Shown here piece after piece: positions 17,401 through 26,800 of a stretch of 39,542 bases of DNA. The position numbers were made by a program, and so were the translations under genes. Source of the DNA: an uncultured Prevotellaceae bacterium (GTDB lineage Bacteria > Bacteroidota > Bacteroidia > Bacteroidales > Bacteroidaceae); the NCBI GenBank assembly GCA_902776665.1, contig CACYQZ010000020.1, forward strand, positions 1-39,542, read 5' to 3'. The notes below the pieces were generated by a model, which saw only the letters and a list, made by a program, of their open reading frames with translations, was not told the origin of the DNA and did not search any database. Each line of letters opens with the position of its first letter. The first letter of the stretch is position 1.

Positions 17401-18873
17401 ATGAAGAAAAAAATTTTTACTTTGATGTTTTTGGCCTGCTCGACCGTGATGCAGGCTGGTGGACTGCTTCACAACACGAACCAGAGCATCGCGTGGCAGC
17501 GAATGATGGCTCGCGGTGCTACTCACGAAATCGACGGTGTGTTCACCAACCCTGCCGGTACGGCATTTCTCGGCCACGAAGGCTGGACGCTCTCGCTCAA
17601 CATTCAGAGTGCAACGCAGAAGCGTGACGTGCTGACGACGTTTCCCCTGTTTCCGACACAAGGCAACACCAAACTTTATGAAGGCAAGGCTTCGGCACCT
17701 GTGATTCCCAGTTTCTACGCTGCCTACAAGCGCGGAAAATGGGCATATTCGGGCTTCTTCGGCTTCGTGGGAGGCGGTGGAAAGAGTTCGTTCGACAGCG
17801 GTCTGCCCATCTTCGACGCTGGAATCATGGCTGGTTATTATAGTCAGACGGCGAATCTGAGAAAGACTTTGGCCGAAAATCCTGCTACAGCCCCCGTTCT
17901 CAACGACCCGCGCATGGCAGGACTGCTTCCGCTCACCGCCGACAAATACGACATCAACTCGTCGATGAAGGGTCGCCAGTATATCTACGGCCTACAACTC
18001 GGTGCCGCCTATCAAATCAACGAGCATTGGAGTGCGTTTGCTGGTTTGCGCATGAACTATTTCAGCGGCAACTACAAAGGTTTTGTCAAGGTGCTGCCCA
18101 ACGCCACGACAGCAGGTACCGTACAGCAACTGCGCATGGCCTACCCTACCCTCGCCGCCGCGTTGCCAGCATTGGTCAATAACAATGGCGAACTGGCGAA
18201 CATCGAACTCGATTGCAACCAGACGGGTTGGGGCGTAACACCGATTCTGAGCGTGAACTACAAGACCGGACCGCTGACTTTGGCCGCCAAATACGAGTTC
18301 AAGACCAAACTCGAAATCGAAAACGACACCGAGACCGCCATCGCCGAGCCTGCCGCCTTCGAGGCTGCCCTCAACGACTACAAGCACGGCGTGAACACGC
18401 CCAACGACCTGCCGTCGGTGCTGTATGTGGCTGCCGGATACGAGATTATCCCCAACAAACTGCGTGCAGCAGTGGAATATCACTACTACGACGACAAAAA
18501 CGCAGGAATGGCGAAGGACAAGCAGAAAGCCCTGAGACACGGCACTCACGAGGTGCTCGCCGGAGTGGAATGGGACATCAACGAAATGTTCACCGTGAGT
18601 TGCGGCTATCAGAACACCGACTACGGCCTTTCTGACGACTATCAGACCCACACGGCTTTCTCGTGCGACAGCTACAGCATCGGTTTGGGCGGTGCCATCA
18701 ACGTGTCAGAGAAAGTTCGCCTGAATCTGGGCTATTTCTGGACCACCTACAAGGACTACACCAAGGAGGTCGCGGCAGGCAATCCCGGCTATTGCAACAC
18801 CACGTTGCCTGGCAAGGACGTTTACAGCCGCACCAACAAGGTCTTTGGCATCGGAATCGACTATAAATTCTAA
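17401..18873 (+). CDS. FadL/OmpP1-type outer membrane transport protein
   Basis: A 490-residue outer-membrane beta-barrel. A signal peptide (MKKKIFTLMFLACSTVMQAG) is followed by the conserved plug segment of the OMPP1/FadL/TodX family (NTNQSIAWQRMMARGATHEI, then VFTNPAGTAFL, the NPAG motif). Many amphipathic strands follow, ending with the C-terminal IGIDYKF aromatic residue typical of barrels. FadL proteins carry hydrophobic compounds such as fatty acids across the outer membrane; the substrate here is unknown. No promoter is seen in the 66-bp gap after gpsA, so it may be third in the lysS operon. Confidence 0.85.
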   Translation: MKKKIFTLMFLACSTVMQAGGLLHNTNQSIAWQRMMARGATHEIDGVFTNPAGTAFLGHEGWTLSLNIQSATQKRDVLTTFPLFPTQGNTKLYEGKASAPVIPSFYAAYKRGKWAYSGFFGFVGGGGKSSFDSGLPIFDAGIMAGYYSQTANLRKTLAENPATAPVLNDPRMAGLLPLTADKYDINSSMKGRQYIYGLQLGAAYQINEHWSAFAGLRMNYFSGNYKGFVKVLPNATTAGTVQQLRMAYPTLAAALPALVNNNGELANIELDCNQTGWGVTPILSVNYKTGPLTLAAKYEFKTKLEIENDTETAIAEPAAFEAALNDYKHGVNTPNDLPSVLYVAAGYEIIPNKLRAAVEYHYYDDKNAGMAKDKQKALRHGTHEVLAGVEWDINEMFTVSCGYQNTDYGLSDDYQTHTAFSCDSYSIGLGGAINVSEKVRLNLGYFWTTYKDYTKEVAAGNPGYCNTTLPGKDVYSRTNKVFGIGIDYKF

Positions 18874-18925
18874 GTCAAGAAGAAAAATAAATTCATTTTT
18901 TGCGCTCATTATCAACGATTTTTCG

Positions 18926-18933
18926 TAACTTTG
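18926..18933 (+). promoter_or_regulatory. -7 element of the aldolase gene
   Basis: TAACTTTG; a TTTG lies 23 bp upstream (18899-18902), longer than the usual 19-20 spacer. The ATG is 49 bp downstream. Confidence 0.55.
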
Positions 18934-18982
18934 CAGCCCGAAAAAGATTGTTTATTATATTTTAAAAAAAGGTAAAAAGATT

Positions 18983-19990
18983 ATGGTTAGTTACAAAGAA
19001 CTGGGACTTGTGAACACCCGTGAAATGTTCGCACGCGCCATCAAGGGCGGTTATGCCATTCCGGCATTCAATTTCAACAACATGGAGCAGCTTCAGGCCA
19101 TCATCAAGGCTTCGAGCGACTTGAAGAGCCCCGTCATTCTGCAGGTGTCGAAAGGTGCCCGCAATTATGCCAACCAGACGCTGCTGCGCTATATGGCACA
19201 GGGTGCTGTGGAGTATGCGAAGGAACTCGGCTGCGAGCATCCCGAAATCAGCCTCCACCTCGACCACGGCGACAGCTTCGAGATTTGCAAGAGCTGTGTC
19301 GATACGGGCTTCTCGAGTGTGATGATCGACGGTTCGTCGCTGCCCTACGAGGAGAACGTCGCCCTGACGAAGAAGGTTGTGGAATATGCCCACCAGTACG
19401 ATGTCACCGTTGAAGGTGAACTCGGTGTGCTGGCTGGTGTCGAAGACGAGGTTGTGGCCGAGGAAAGCCACTACACGAAGCCCGAGGAGGTCATCGATTT
19501 CGTGAGCCGCACGGGTGTCGATTCGCTCGCTATTTCGATTGGTACGTCGCACGGTGCCTATAAGTTCAAGCCCGAACAGTGCACCCGCGATCCGAAGACC
19601 GGCAAACTCGTTCCGCCGCCGTTGGCATTCGACGTGCTCAAGGCCATCGAGGAGAAACTGCCTGGATTCCCCATCGTGCTCCACGGTTCGAGCTCTGTTC
19701 CGCAGGAGTATGTCGATATCATCAACGAATACGGTGGCAAGTTGCCCGATGCCGTCGGCATTCCCGAAGAGCAGTTGCGTCAGGCCGCTGCCAGTGCCGT
19801 CTGCAAAATCAACATCGACTCTGACTCGCGTCTGGCCTTCACCGCTGCCGTTCGCAAGGTGTTTGCCGAGAAGCCGGGCGAGTTCGACCCGCGTAAATAT
19901 TGCGGTCCTGCCCGCGACCTGATGATTGAGCTCTACAGCCACAAAATCAAGGAAGTGCTCGGTAGCGACAACAAACTGGCGCAGATGTAA
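18983..19990 (+). CDS. fba: Fructose-bisphosphate aldolase, class II
   Basis: Zinc-dependent cleavage of fructose 1,6-bisphosphate to glyceraldehyde 3-phosphate and DHAP in glycolysis and gluconeogenesis. 335 residues, class IIB-like. Visible marks: YAIPAFNFNNMEQLQAI, the zinc and catalytic residues of HLDHGDSFE, VEGELGVLAG, SIGTSHGAYKF (histidine ligand), the HGSSSVP loop and NIDSDSRLAFT (phosphate and substrate binding). It has its own promoter box and a strong terminator at 20019-20055, so it is a single-gene unit. Confidence 0.95.
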   Translation: MVSYKELGLVNTREMFARAIKGGYAIPAFNFNNMEQLQAIIKASSDLKSPVILQVSKGARNYANQTLLRYMAQGAVEYAKELGCEHPEISLHLDHGDSFEICKSCVDTGFSSVMIDGSSLPYEENVALTKKVVEYAHQYDVTVEGELGVLAGVEDEVVAEESHYTKPEEVIDFVSRTGVDSLAISIGTSHGAYKFKPEQCTRDPKTGKLVPPPLAFDVLKAIEEKLPGFPIVLHGSSSVPQEYVDIINEYGGKLPDAVGIPEEQLRQAAASAVCKINIDSDSRLAFTAAVRKVFAEKPGEFDPRKYCGPARDLMIELYSHKIKEVLGSDNKLAQM

Positions 19991-20018
19991 TTCGCGGTTG
20001 CGAGTTTCAAAAATAGTT

Positions 20019-20055
20019 CGGCGGAGAAGTTTTAGGCTTCCCCGCCGATTTTTTC
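20019..20055. terminator. Rho-independent terminator after fba
   Basis: CGGCGG (20019-20024) pairs with CCGCCG (20042-20047) and GAAG with CTTC, with one mismatch, then T6 at 20049-20054. It lies between the convergent fba and TraB genes; the minus-strand side has a poorer T-run. Confidence 0.85.
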
Positions 20056-20082
20056 TGTCATTTTTCTCGATTTTCCAAACGA

Positions 20083-21030
20083 TTATTCGCGTTTTTTCGT
20101 TAGTAAAGTTACTTCGTAGCCAGCATCGCGCAGCATTTTCAAAACGCCGTCGTCGCCTACCAAGTGGCCGGCACCGAAGTCGAAAAGCGTTGGGGCTTCC
20201 TGCATCGCCTGCTTTATTTTCGGAAGCCACTTCTCGTTGCGTTTGGTAAATATGATATCGTTGGCTTTTGAAAATGCCTCTACATTCTTTATATTATTAC
20301 TAAAAGCATCAAAATCTTCAAAATTGCAACTACGGGCAAATTTTTCCATTTTCCGAACAGTTTCGGATTCTTTTTTGTAGCTTTCCAGAATTTCATCATA
20401 ACGCTCAAGGAATTTCATAAGGGAGTCGGTCATCGCTTCCAACGAAGGCATTTCCACAGAAAGGATGGTGCCGTTTTCTCCAATTTCATCCAATTCGCCC
20501 ACTGTCCAACCTCTGTCGTATGCCTGTTGAATAATGGCTTTGTCGATTGGAGTCTTCACTCCGGTATGAATCATCCCAGATTTTGTCATCAGCGTTATCC
20601 AGATAAAACCCACATAAAATGAAGGCGAATAGTTCCACAAAGGTTTAACAACGGAATCCCTTAAATTCGTATTGAATTTTTCAGAGAAAACATTCGTTAA
20701 AACCTCTGACTTCTCAGGCCCCAAATGCTCGAAAATGGTCATACCGTCTGGCAAAATCAGGCTTTCCTGTGCTCGTTGATTGTATTCAACTTGTCGTTGC
20801 TTGTCCACATAGTCTTTCTCGGTGTAGAGTTGCCTGCACTGCGCCACCGCCTCCTGATATTCGGGAATGCTGTCGAGCAGCGCACCGTCGAGCGTGTGGA
20901 CGGTGCCGATGATGTACGAAGGTTCTTTCAATCCGTTGCCCGTGATGCGGAAAACGAACTGCGCAAGGGAAATCTGCGGCCAAAGCATGGCGCAAAGGGC
21001 GATGGCAGCTATCAAAAACGTCTTTTTCAT
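20083..21030 (-). CDS. TraB/GumN family exported protein
   Basis: 315 residues with a signal peptide (MKKTFLIAAIALCAMLWPQI, cleavage near LAQ-F). The TraB/GumN (PF01963) marks are present: the early YIIGTVHTLD, the central ELDE, RNEKWLPKI, and the end GAGHLVGDDGVLKMLRDAGY. The family is related to Tiki-type metalloproteases and is often annotated as a haem-uptake-like protein; its bacterial function is unsettled. Base composition is mosaic: the middle (about 20230-20700) is much richer in A/T than the two ends. It starts 6 bp after the DUF4831 gene and is last in that operon. Confidence 0.88.
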   Translation of the reverse strand: MKKTFLIAAIALCAMLWPQISLAQFVFRITGNGLKEPSYIIGTVHTLDGALLDSIPEYQEAVAQCRQLYTEKDYVDKQRQVEYNQRAQESLILPDGMTIFEHLGPEKSEVLTNVFSEKFNTNLRDSVVKPLWNYSPSFYVGFIWITLMTKSGMIHTGVKTPIDKAIIQQAYDRGWTVGELDEIGENGTILSVEMPSLEAMTDSLMKFLERYDEILESYKKESETVRKMEKFARSCNFEDFDAFSNNIKNVEAFSKANDIIFTKRNEKWLPKIKQAMQEAPTLFDFGAGHLVGDDGVLKMLRDAGYEVTLLTKKRE

Positions 21031-21036
21031 ATTCGA

Positions 21037-22080
21037 TTATTTTTCTATTGCGACTTCCTTGATGCTTTCGAGGCCGCCCGTGATGGGATTGAGAATGATT
21101 TTCGAGGTTTGTTTCTTGCCGAAAAGCGCTCCGCTGAGGTTCTCGATGGTGCCGAACTGCGGGGCTTGGAAGTCGAGTTTTTTGATGGGCGCATTTCCAT
21201 CGTAGAGCGTCGCGGTGGTCTTCACGGGCATATTCACGTTGAGGCCGATGTCGTCCTTGTCCTTCTTTTTCGGCTCTTCGGGCTGTTGCGGTTTGGATTC
21301 GGTGGCGATGCTAATATAATAAGGTGTACCCGAAAGGTCGTCGGCATCGACCAGACCAAAGTGGCGCGAGAAGCGGAAGAGCAGTTGGCGCTCGACGGGC
21401 TCGGTGGGGATGAATTCGAGCGTCAGTTCTGTGGTGTCGCGTTCGGTGACGCCCTCGAACACCTGCCGTAGCGCACGTTCCTGCGTGTCGAGGCCGGCCA
21501 TCATAATTTGCAGTTGCTGGCCGTCTTTCGGCATAAATTCGGCCTGTCCGCGCTGCAGTTGGTTGCGGCTGTCGCGGATGTCGTAGATTTCCTGCGCGAT
21601 GAGTTGCGCCATTTTCGCCGTGCTGCCTGCGGTGAGGATGTCCTCGTTCATATAATCTTTCGGATTCAGCGGTTTCGGCTTCGGCGCGGCCACGAATTTC
21701 GCAGGTTTTTCGACAGTTTTCCCCTCGGCATTGATGGCGAGCAGGATGCCGTTGTCGGTGCGTGCCACCTCGCTGATGCTATAGCGCTTGTCAAGCGAGA
21801 GCGTGTAGCGTTTCGCCGTGTCGGGCAGGGCGAAAGTAGCCATTTTCGTGTCGATGAGGCGATAGGTCGTGCTCGATTCGAGTTGCACGTCGTTTTTCTT
21901 CATATAGCGTTGCGCATAAGCGGCAAATTCGCCAGGCTGATAGGTCGTTTTCTCGACGAGAAGGGTCAGTTGCAAAGCCGTTTTCGGCAGGTAATATCTG
22001 GTGCCTTCGACGGTTTGGGCGGAAGCGACGGATGCAGTACAAACAAGGGCTGCGACGAGGATTCGATGGATATTTTTCAT
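21037..22080 (-). CDS. DUF4831 family exported protein
   Basis: 347 residues with a signal peptide (MKNIHRILVAALVCTASVAS, cleavage near ASA-Q). TRYYLPKTALQLTLLVEKTT, MKKNDVQLESSTTYRLID, the central IYDIRDSRNQLQRGQAEFMP and LLFRFSRHFGLVDADDLSG are typical of DUF4831, a Bacteroidetes periplasmic or surface family of unknown function. A proline/lysine-rich segment (around 268-280) looks like a linker. It sits between the NAD(P)HX repair gene and TraB/GumN. I do not know a function and do not infer one. Confidence 0.85.
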   Translation of the reverse strand: MKNIHRILVAALVCTASVASAQTVEGTRYYLPKTALQLTLLVEKTTYQPGEFAAYAQRYMKKNDVQLESSTTYRLIDTKMATFALPDTAKRYTLSLDKRYSISEVARTDNGILLAINAEGKTVEKPAKFVAAPKPKPLNPKDYMNEDILTAGSTAKMAQLIAQEIYDIRDSRNQLQRGQAEFMPKDGQQLQIMMAGLDTQERALRQVFEGVTERDTTELTLEFIPTEPVERQLLFRFSRHFGLVDADDLSGTPYYISIATESKPQQPEEPKKKDKDDIGLNVNMPVKTTATLYDGNAPIKKLDFQAPQFGTIENLSGALFGKKQTSKIILNPITGGLESIKEVAIEK

Positions 22081-22126
22081 TGTTTATTTTTATTGACGAT
22101 TGTTTTTTTTCTCTTTTTTGACGATT

Positions 22127-22164
22127 CCCCTCTCTTTTGGGAGAGGGGTTAGGGGAGAGGCTTT
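22127..22164. repeat. G/C-rich palindromic element between nnr and the DUF4831 gene
   Basis: CCCCTCTC (22127-22134) and GAGAGGGG (22141-22148) form a perfect 8-bp stem; TTAGG and a further G-rich arm ending GAGGCTTT follow. TTGACGATT stands directly before it (22118-22126) and also at 22093-22101. It is the same layout as the copies in ispD and the GH2 gene, and one base short of the nnr stop codon (22163-22165). Confidence 0.75.
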
Positions 22165-23680
22165 AATTGTTAAGTTGAAAAAATGCTCGCGGAAGATAAT
22201 TGATAAGGTCGCCTGCGATGAGGCTTTCCTGTCCGATGTCGCGCACGGCGAGGTCGCCTGCGAGTCCGTGCAGGTACATTCCGATGGTGCAGGCGTCGCG
22301 CTGGTCGTAGCCACGCGCCAACAATCCCGTGATGATGCCAGCGAGCACGTCGCCACAGCCGGCTGTCGCCATTCCTGCGTTGCCCGTCGGATTGATGAGA
22401 ACGTGGCCGTCGGGCATACAAAGTGCCGAGAAATGCCCCTTCAGAATGATGTAGGCATCGAGTCGTTCGGCCATATCGCGCGCCTTCATCAGCCGGTCGT
22501 AGCAGCCGTTGCTGGCATTGCCCGAAAGTCGGTCGAACTCGGCAGGATGGGGTGTCATAATGATGCCTTTCGGCAGTTGCTGCATCCAAGCGCGGTGGTT
22601 GGCGAGGATGTTGAGCGCGTCGGCATCGAGCACGATGGGACACTGCGAACGGCGAATCTGCGCGATGAGCGCGATGGCGGTGTGTTCTTGCGTGCCGATG
22701 CCCGGTCCGATGCCGATGGCGTCGTAGGGCTGCGCGTCGATGGGCTCAGAGAAATGGGTGTCTTCGTGGTCGATTTGCAGAACGGCCTCGGGCACGGCAA
22801 TTTGCATAATGGAATAGTTGCGTTTCGGTGTGCGAACAGTCACTTTTCCGACACCACTGCGCAGACAGGCTTTCGTGGCGAGAATGGCCGCGCCTGTCAT
22901 TCCGTAACTGCCTGCGACGATGAGTGCGTGACCCATCTGTCCCTTGTGGGCAAATTCGCCTCGCGGACGCAGCCGTGGACGAATGTCTTGCTCTTCGATG
23001 AGCGTGAATTGCGCGTCGGTGCGGGCAATGAACTCTTGCGAAAGACGGATGTCGAGCACGCGAACCTCTCCGAGATACGGCTGGTTGTCGGCCAAGAGCA
23101 TCGCCAGTTTCAGGTTGCCGAACGTCAGCGTCAGGTCGGCCTTGATGATGTTGGCACGCACGTTGTAGGTATTGTCCTCGGTCATCAGTCCCGACGGAAT
23201 GTCGATGCTCACGACCTTGCTGGGCGATTGGTTGATGTATTTCGCCAGCGACGCGAAACCACCCGCAAGCGGTTTGTTCAGTCCCGAACCAAAAAGTCCG
23301 TCGATGACGAGCGTATCAGCATCGAGTTTCGGCGGGTCGAAGTCGAGCGTCACTTCCGTGAAATTCTTGACACGGTGGCCGTCGCCCAACCGTTTTTTGT
23401 TAATCGAGCACTCGTCCGACAGATTGTTGTGGATATTGAATAAATAGACCGACACCGTGTAGCCCTGTTCGCCGAGCATTCGCGCCACTGCCAGCGCGTC
23501 GCCGCCGTTGTTGCCCGGACCGGCAAACACGACAACATTCATCCGCGTGTCCCATCGTTCGGCAATGACGCGCGTCACAGCCTTCGCCGCCCTTTCCATC
23601 AGGTCGATGGAGCGAATCGGCTCGTGCTCAATCGTATAGGTGTCGAGCTCTCGAATCTGCGTTCCTGTAAAGATTTTCAT
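22163..23680 (-). CDS. nnr: Bifunctional NAD(P)H-hydrate epimerase / ADP-dependent NAD(P)H-hydrate dehydratase
   Basis: Repairs hydrated NADH/NADPH: the N-terminal YjeF_N domain (1 to about 215) epimerises the R and S forms, and the C-terminal ribokinase-like domain (about 230-500) dehydrates the S form with ADP. 505 residues, the usual length of the fused protein. Visible motifs: FAGPGNNGGDALAVARML (epimerase), IDGLFGSGLNKPL, then KGQMGHALIVAGSYGMTGAA, IGIGPGIGTQ, TPHPAEFDRL and AGCGDVLAGIITG with the catalytic aspartate. First gene of a three-gene operon with DUF4831 and TraB/GumN. Confidence 0.95.
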   Translation of the reverse strand: MKIFTGTQIRELDTYTIEHEPIRSIDLMERAAKAVTRVIAERWDTRMNVVVFAGPGNNGGDALAVARMLGEQGYTVSVYLFNIHNNLSDECSINKKRLGDGHRVKNFTEVTLDFDPPKLDADTLVIDGLFGSGLNKPLAGGFASLAKYINQSPSKVVSIDIPSGLMTEDNTYNVRANIIKADLTLTFGNLKLAMLLADNQPYLGEVRVLDIRLSQEFIARTDAQFTLIEEQDIRPRLRPRGEFAHKGQMGHALIVAGSYGMTGAAILATKACLRSGVGKVTVRTPKRNYSIMQIAVPEAVLQIDHEDTHFSEPIDAQPYDAIGIGPGIGTQEHTAIALIAQIRRSQCPIVLDADALNILANHRAWMQQLPKGIIMTPHPAEFDRLSGNASNGCYDRLMKARDMAERLDAYIILKGHFSALCMPDGHVLINPTGNAGMATAGCGDVLAGIITGLLARGYDQRDACTIGMYLHGLAGDLAVRDIGQESLIAGDLINYLPRAFFQLNN

Positions 23681-23706
23681 CTGTTCATTGATATGTTCAA
23701 ACCGTG

Positions 23707-23739
23707 CAAAGATACGAAATTTCTGTGATATAGTGCAAG
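23707..23739 (-). promoter_or_regulatory. Promoter of the nnr operon
   Basis: Minus strand: TATCTTTG (23714-23707), with a CTTG at 23739-23736 in the -33 place (21-bp spacer). It abuts the divergent GH2 promoter. Confidence 0.65.
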
Positions 23740-23742
23740 TTT

Positions 23743-23774
23743 TTTGGTATTTTCAATTTTTTTTCTTAATTTTG
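23743..23774 (+). promoter_or_regulatory. Promoter of the GH2 glycosidase gene
   Basis: TTTG (23743-23746), 20-bp spacer, TAATTTTG (23767-23774), 42 bp before the ATG at 23817. This fixes the start and excludes the longer frame from 23640. Confidence 0.75.
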
Positions 23775-23816
23775 TGGGGCAAATACAGAATTCTATCGAA
23801 TTTAAAATTACAAAAT

Positions 23817-26800
23817 ATGAAAACATCTCGAAAAATCAAAGTCATTTTGTTTGTATTTTGTGCTTGGGCACAGTGTTCGACCATTCAGGCGCAGACGACG
23901 CGTGGAATTGGCGTCTATCCGGGTGCTGCGGAGGAATTTTTCGGTCCGCAGTTGGTGGCTGGCGACGGCTATCGGAACTTGGCGCAAGGACGGATGGTCT
24001 ATCAGTCGTCGTCGTTCGACTTCAATATGACGGCGCAGTTGCTGACGGATGGGATTGTGGCACAAAAATCGCGAACAAAATCCCCCTCCCATTCTGGGGA
24101 GGGGTCAGGGGTGGGGCCTTTCCTTGAGGTTTCGACCCCCGACGGTCAGTTGCCGCAGCGACAGCGCGAAAGCACTATCGACGGCAATGACTGGACGACG
24201 AGTTACGTGATGGGCGACGACACGTGGCTGCAATATGCGTGGCACGGAATGGCGGTGGAGGCCGACAAAATCAGCCTCATCGGAACGGTGGCCTATCGCG
24301 AGACGGATGCGACCGACGGCTATCGCATTCGGGTGGTGGCTTCCAACGACGGCAAGCGGTGGCAGCAGGTGGCAATGGTCAAAGGCGACACGTTGCCAGG
24401 CCTGCGCTCGCGGAGTATGGTGAATTCCGACCCGAACAAAAACGCAGGCAACGACGAAATGCTGCCCACACGACGCTTAAACATCGAACTTCCTTTCTCG
24501 AAAGTATTGAAATTCAATTATTTACGAGTCGAATTACAGATGAAAGGCGCGGCCTACTGGGCATTCACGGAGAATCCGATTACTTTCGAGGGTCGTCGCG
24601 TGGCGAATTTGCTGCCTTCGACGGGCTTCACGAGTGCGTGGATGGTGCAGTCAGACCGCGACGAATGGGCTTGCATCGACCTCGGTGCGACGTCGGAAAT
24701 CGACGAAATCAAGTTGCATTGGATTGAAAAACCGAAAAAGTTCGAAATTCAAGTGTCGGATGACGGCAAAAATTTTACACAATTCACAATTAACAATTCT
24801 CAATTAACAAATAAGAATCGGCTTGCCGATCAATCAACATTCAAAATTCAACATTCAAAATTCGCCCGTTTCGTCCGAATTTTCATCCCCCAAACGGGAC
24901 AAAAACAACGCGTTATTTTGTCGGAAGTCGAAGTGATGGGGCGCGGCGGACTCGTCGTGAAACCCCACGAGGAAGTCGGCTGGAATACTCAACACCCAAC
25001 ACCCAACACCCAACACCCCCAAAAATTCTTCCTCGACGGCGGCGATTGGCGATTGCAACGTGCGTCGGAGGTGACGGCCAAAGGCTCGGAAATCTCTCGA
25101 CAAGGCTTTGACGCCAAGTCGTGGACGGTGGCGACGGTGCCTGCGACGGTTTTGATGTCGTATGTGAACGCTGGAGCGCTGCCCAACCCCAACTACGACG
25201 ACAATCTGCTCGGCATCAGCGAGTCGTTTTTCAACAGCAATTTCTGGTATCGTCGCGAATTCCGAGTGCCGCAGGAGATGCGCGGACAGCGTGTTTTCCT
25301 GAATTTCGACGGCATCAACTGGAAGGCTGACATTTGGCTGAACGGACAGAAAATCGACCGCCTCGAAGGTGCTTTCTTGCGCGGAAAAACCGATGTGACG
25401 CGCTATCTGAACGACGGCGTGAACGTGTTGGCGGTGGAGATTGAAAAATGCGCGAATCCAGGCGGTGCGAAACTCAAAAACGAGCAGACAACTGACTTCA
25501 ACGGCGGTGTGCTCGGTGCCGACAACCCGACCTTCCACGCGACGGTGGGTTGGGACTGGATTTCGACGATTCGAGGCCGCGACATCGGCATCTGGAACGA
25601 TGTTTATCTGACTTCGACCGCCAACGATGTAACGCTGAGCGACCCCGTCGTGAGCAGTAGGGTGGCGATTGTTGGCGGCGACACACTGGCGACGATGCTA
25701 CCGAGCGTCATCGTGAAAAACTTTTCTGAAAACGCCTTGGAAGGCACGCTGCAGGGCTGGATTGGCGACATCAAATTTGAAAAAAACGTCGCCCTCGCCG
25801 CCAATGAAGAGTGCGAAATCAACTTCCATCCCACCGATTTTCCGCAACTTCGCGACCAGAAAATGAAACTTTGGTGGCCGAATGGCTATGGCGAACCGAA
25901 TCTCTACGATGCCGGATTCACATTCTCACCCAACACCCATCACCCATCAACTATCACCTATCAAACAGGTATCCGCGAAATGACCTACGCCGAAGTCGAT
26001 ACACGTCTGCAAATTTTCGTGAACGGGCAGCGATTCGTGCCACTCGGTGGCAACTGGGGCTTTTCGGAGAACAACCTTTGCTATCGCGGTCGCGAATACG
26101 ACGCGGCGGTGCGCTACCATCGCGAAATGAACCTGAATTGCATCCGAAATTGGGTCGGACAGACGGGCGACCGCGAATTCTACGAGGCTTGCGACCGCCA
26201 CGGCATCATGATTTGGCAAGATTTCTGGCTCGCCAACCCCGTCGATGGACCGAATCCCGACGACGACGCGATGTTCCTGAAAAACGCCCGCGACTACGTG
26301 CTTCGCATCCGTCAGCATCCGAGCATTATGCTCTACTGCGGTCGCAACGAAGGCTACCCTCCGAAGGCCATCGACGACGGTCTGCGCCAACTCGTCAGCG
26401 AACTCACCGGAGGCAACACCCAACACCCAACACCCAACACCTATCACCCAACCCCCATCCTTTACATCTCGTCCTCTGCCGACGACGGTGTGAGCGGTCA
26501 CGGACCATATTGGGCGATTCCCGCGAAGGAATATTTCGAGAAACAGACAGGAAAACTGCATACCGAGCGCGGAATGCCGAACATTATGACCTACGAAGGA
26601 CTTTCGCGCACGCTTCGCCCCGAACACCTCTGGCCGCAGAACGAATTTTGGGGTCAGCACGATTTTACGCAACAGGGTGCACAGCGTGGCGCGTCGTTTA
26701 ACTCACTGATTTCCAAAGGATTCGGAGAACCGAAAGATGCCTGCGAGTTCACTACCCTCGCCCAATGGCAGAACTACGACGGCTACCGCGCCATGTACGA

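Noticed and set aside
22100-23443. 447-codon plus-strand frame opposite nnr
   Set aside because: It lies opposite a well-supported bifunctional enzyme and its first part is built from the palindromic element and spacer.
24990-26455. CRISPR array from the repeated units
   Set aside because: Units are contiguous 7-mers without spacers and lie within an intact coding frame; no cas gene is present.
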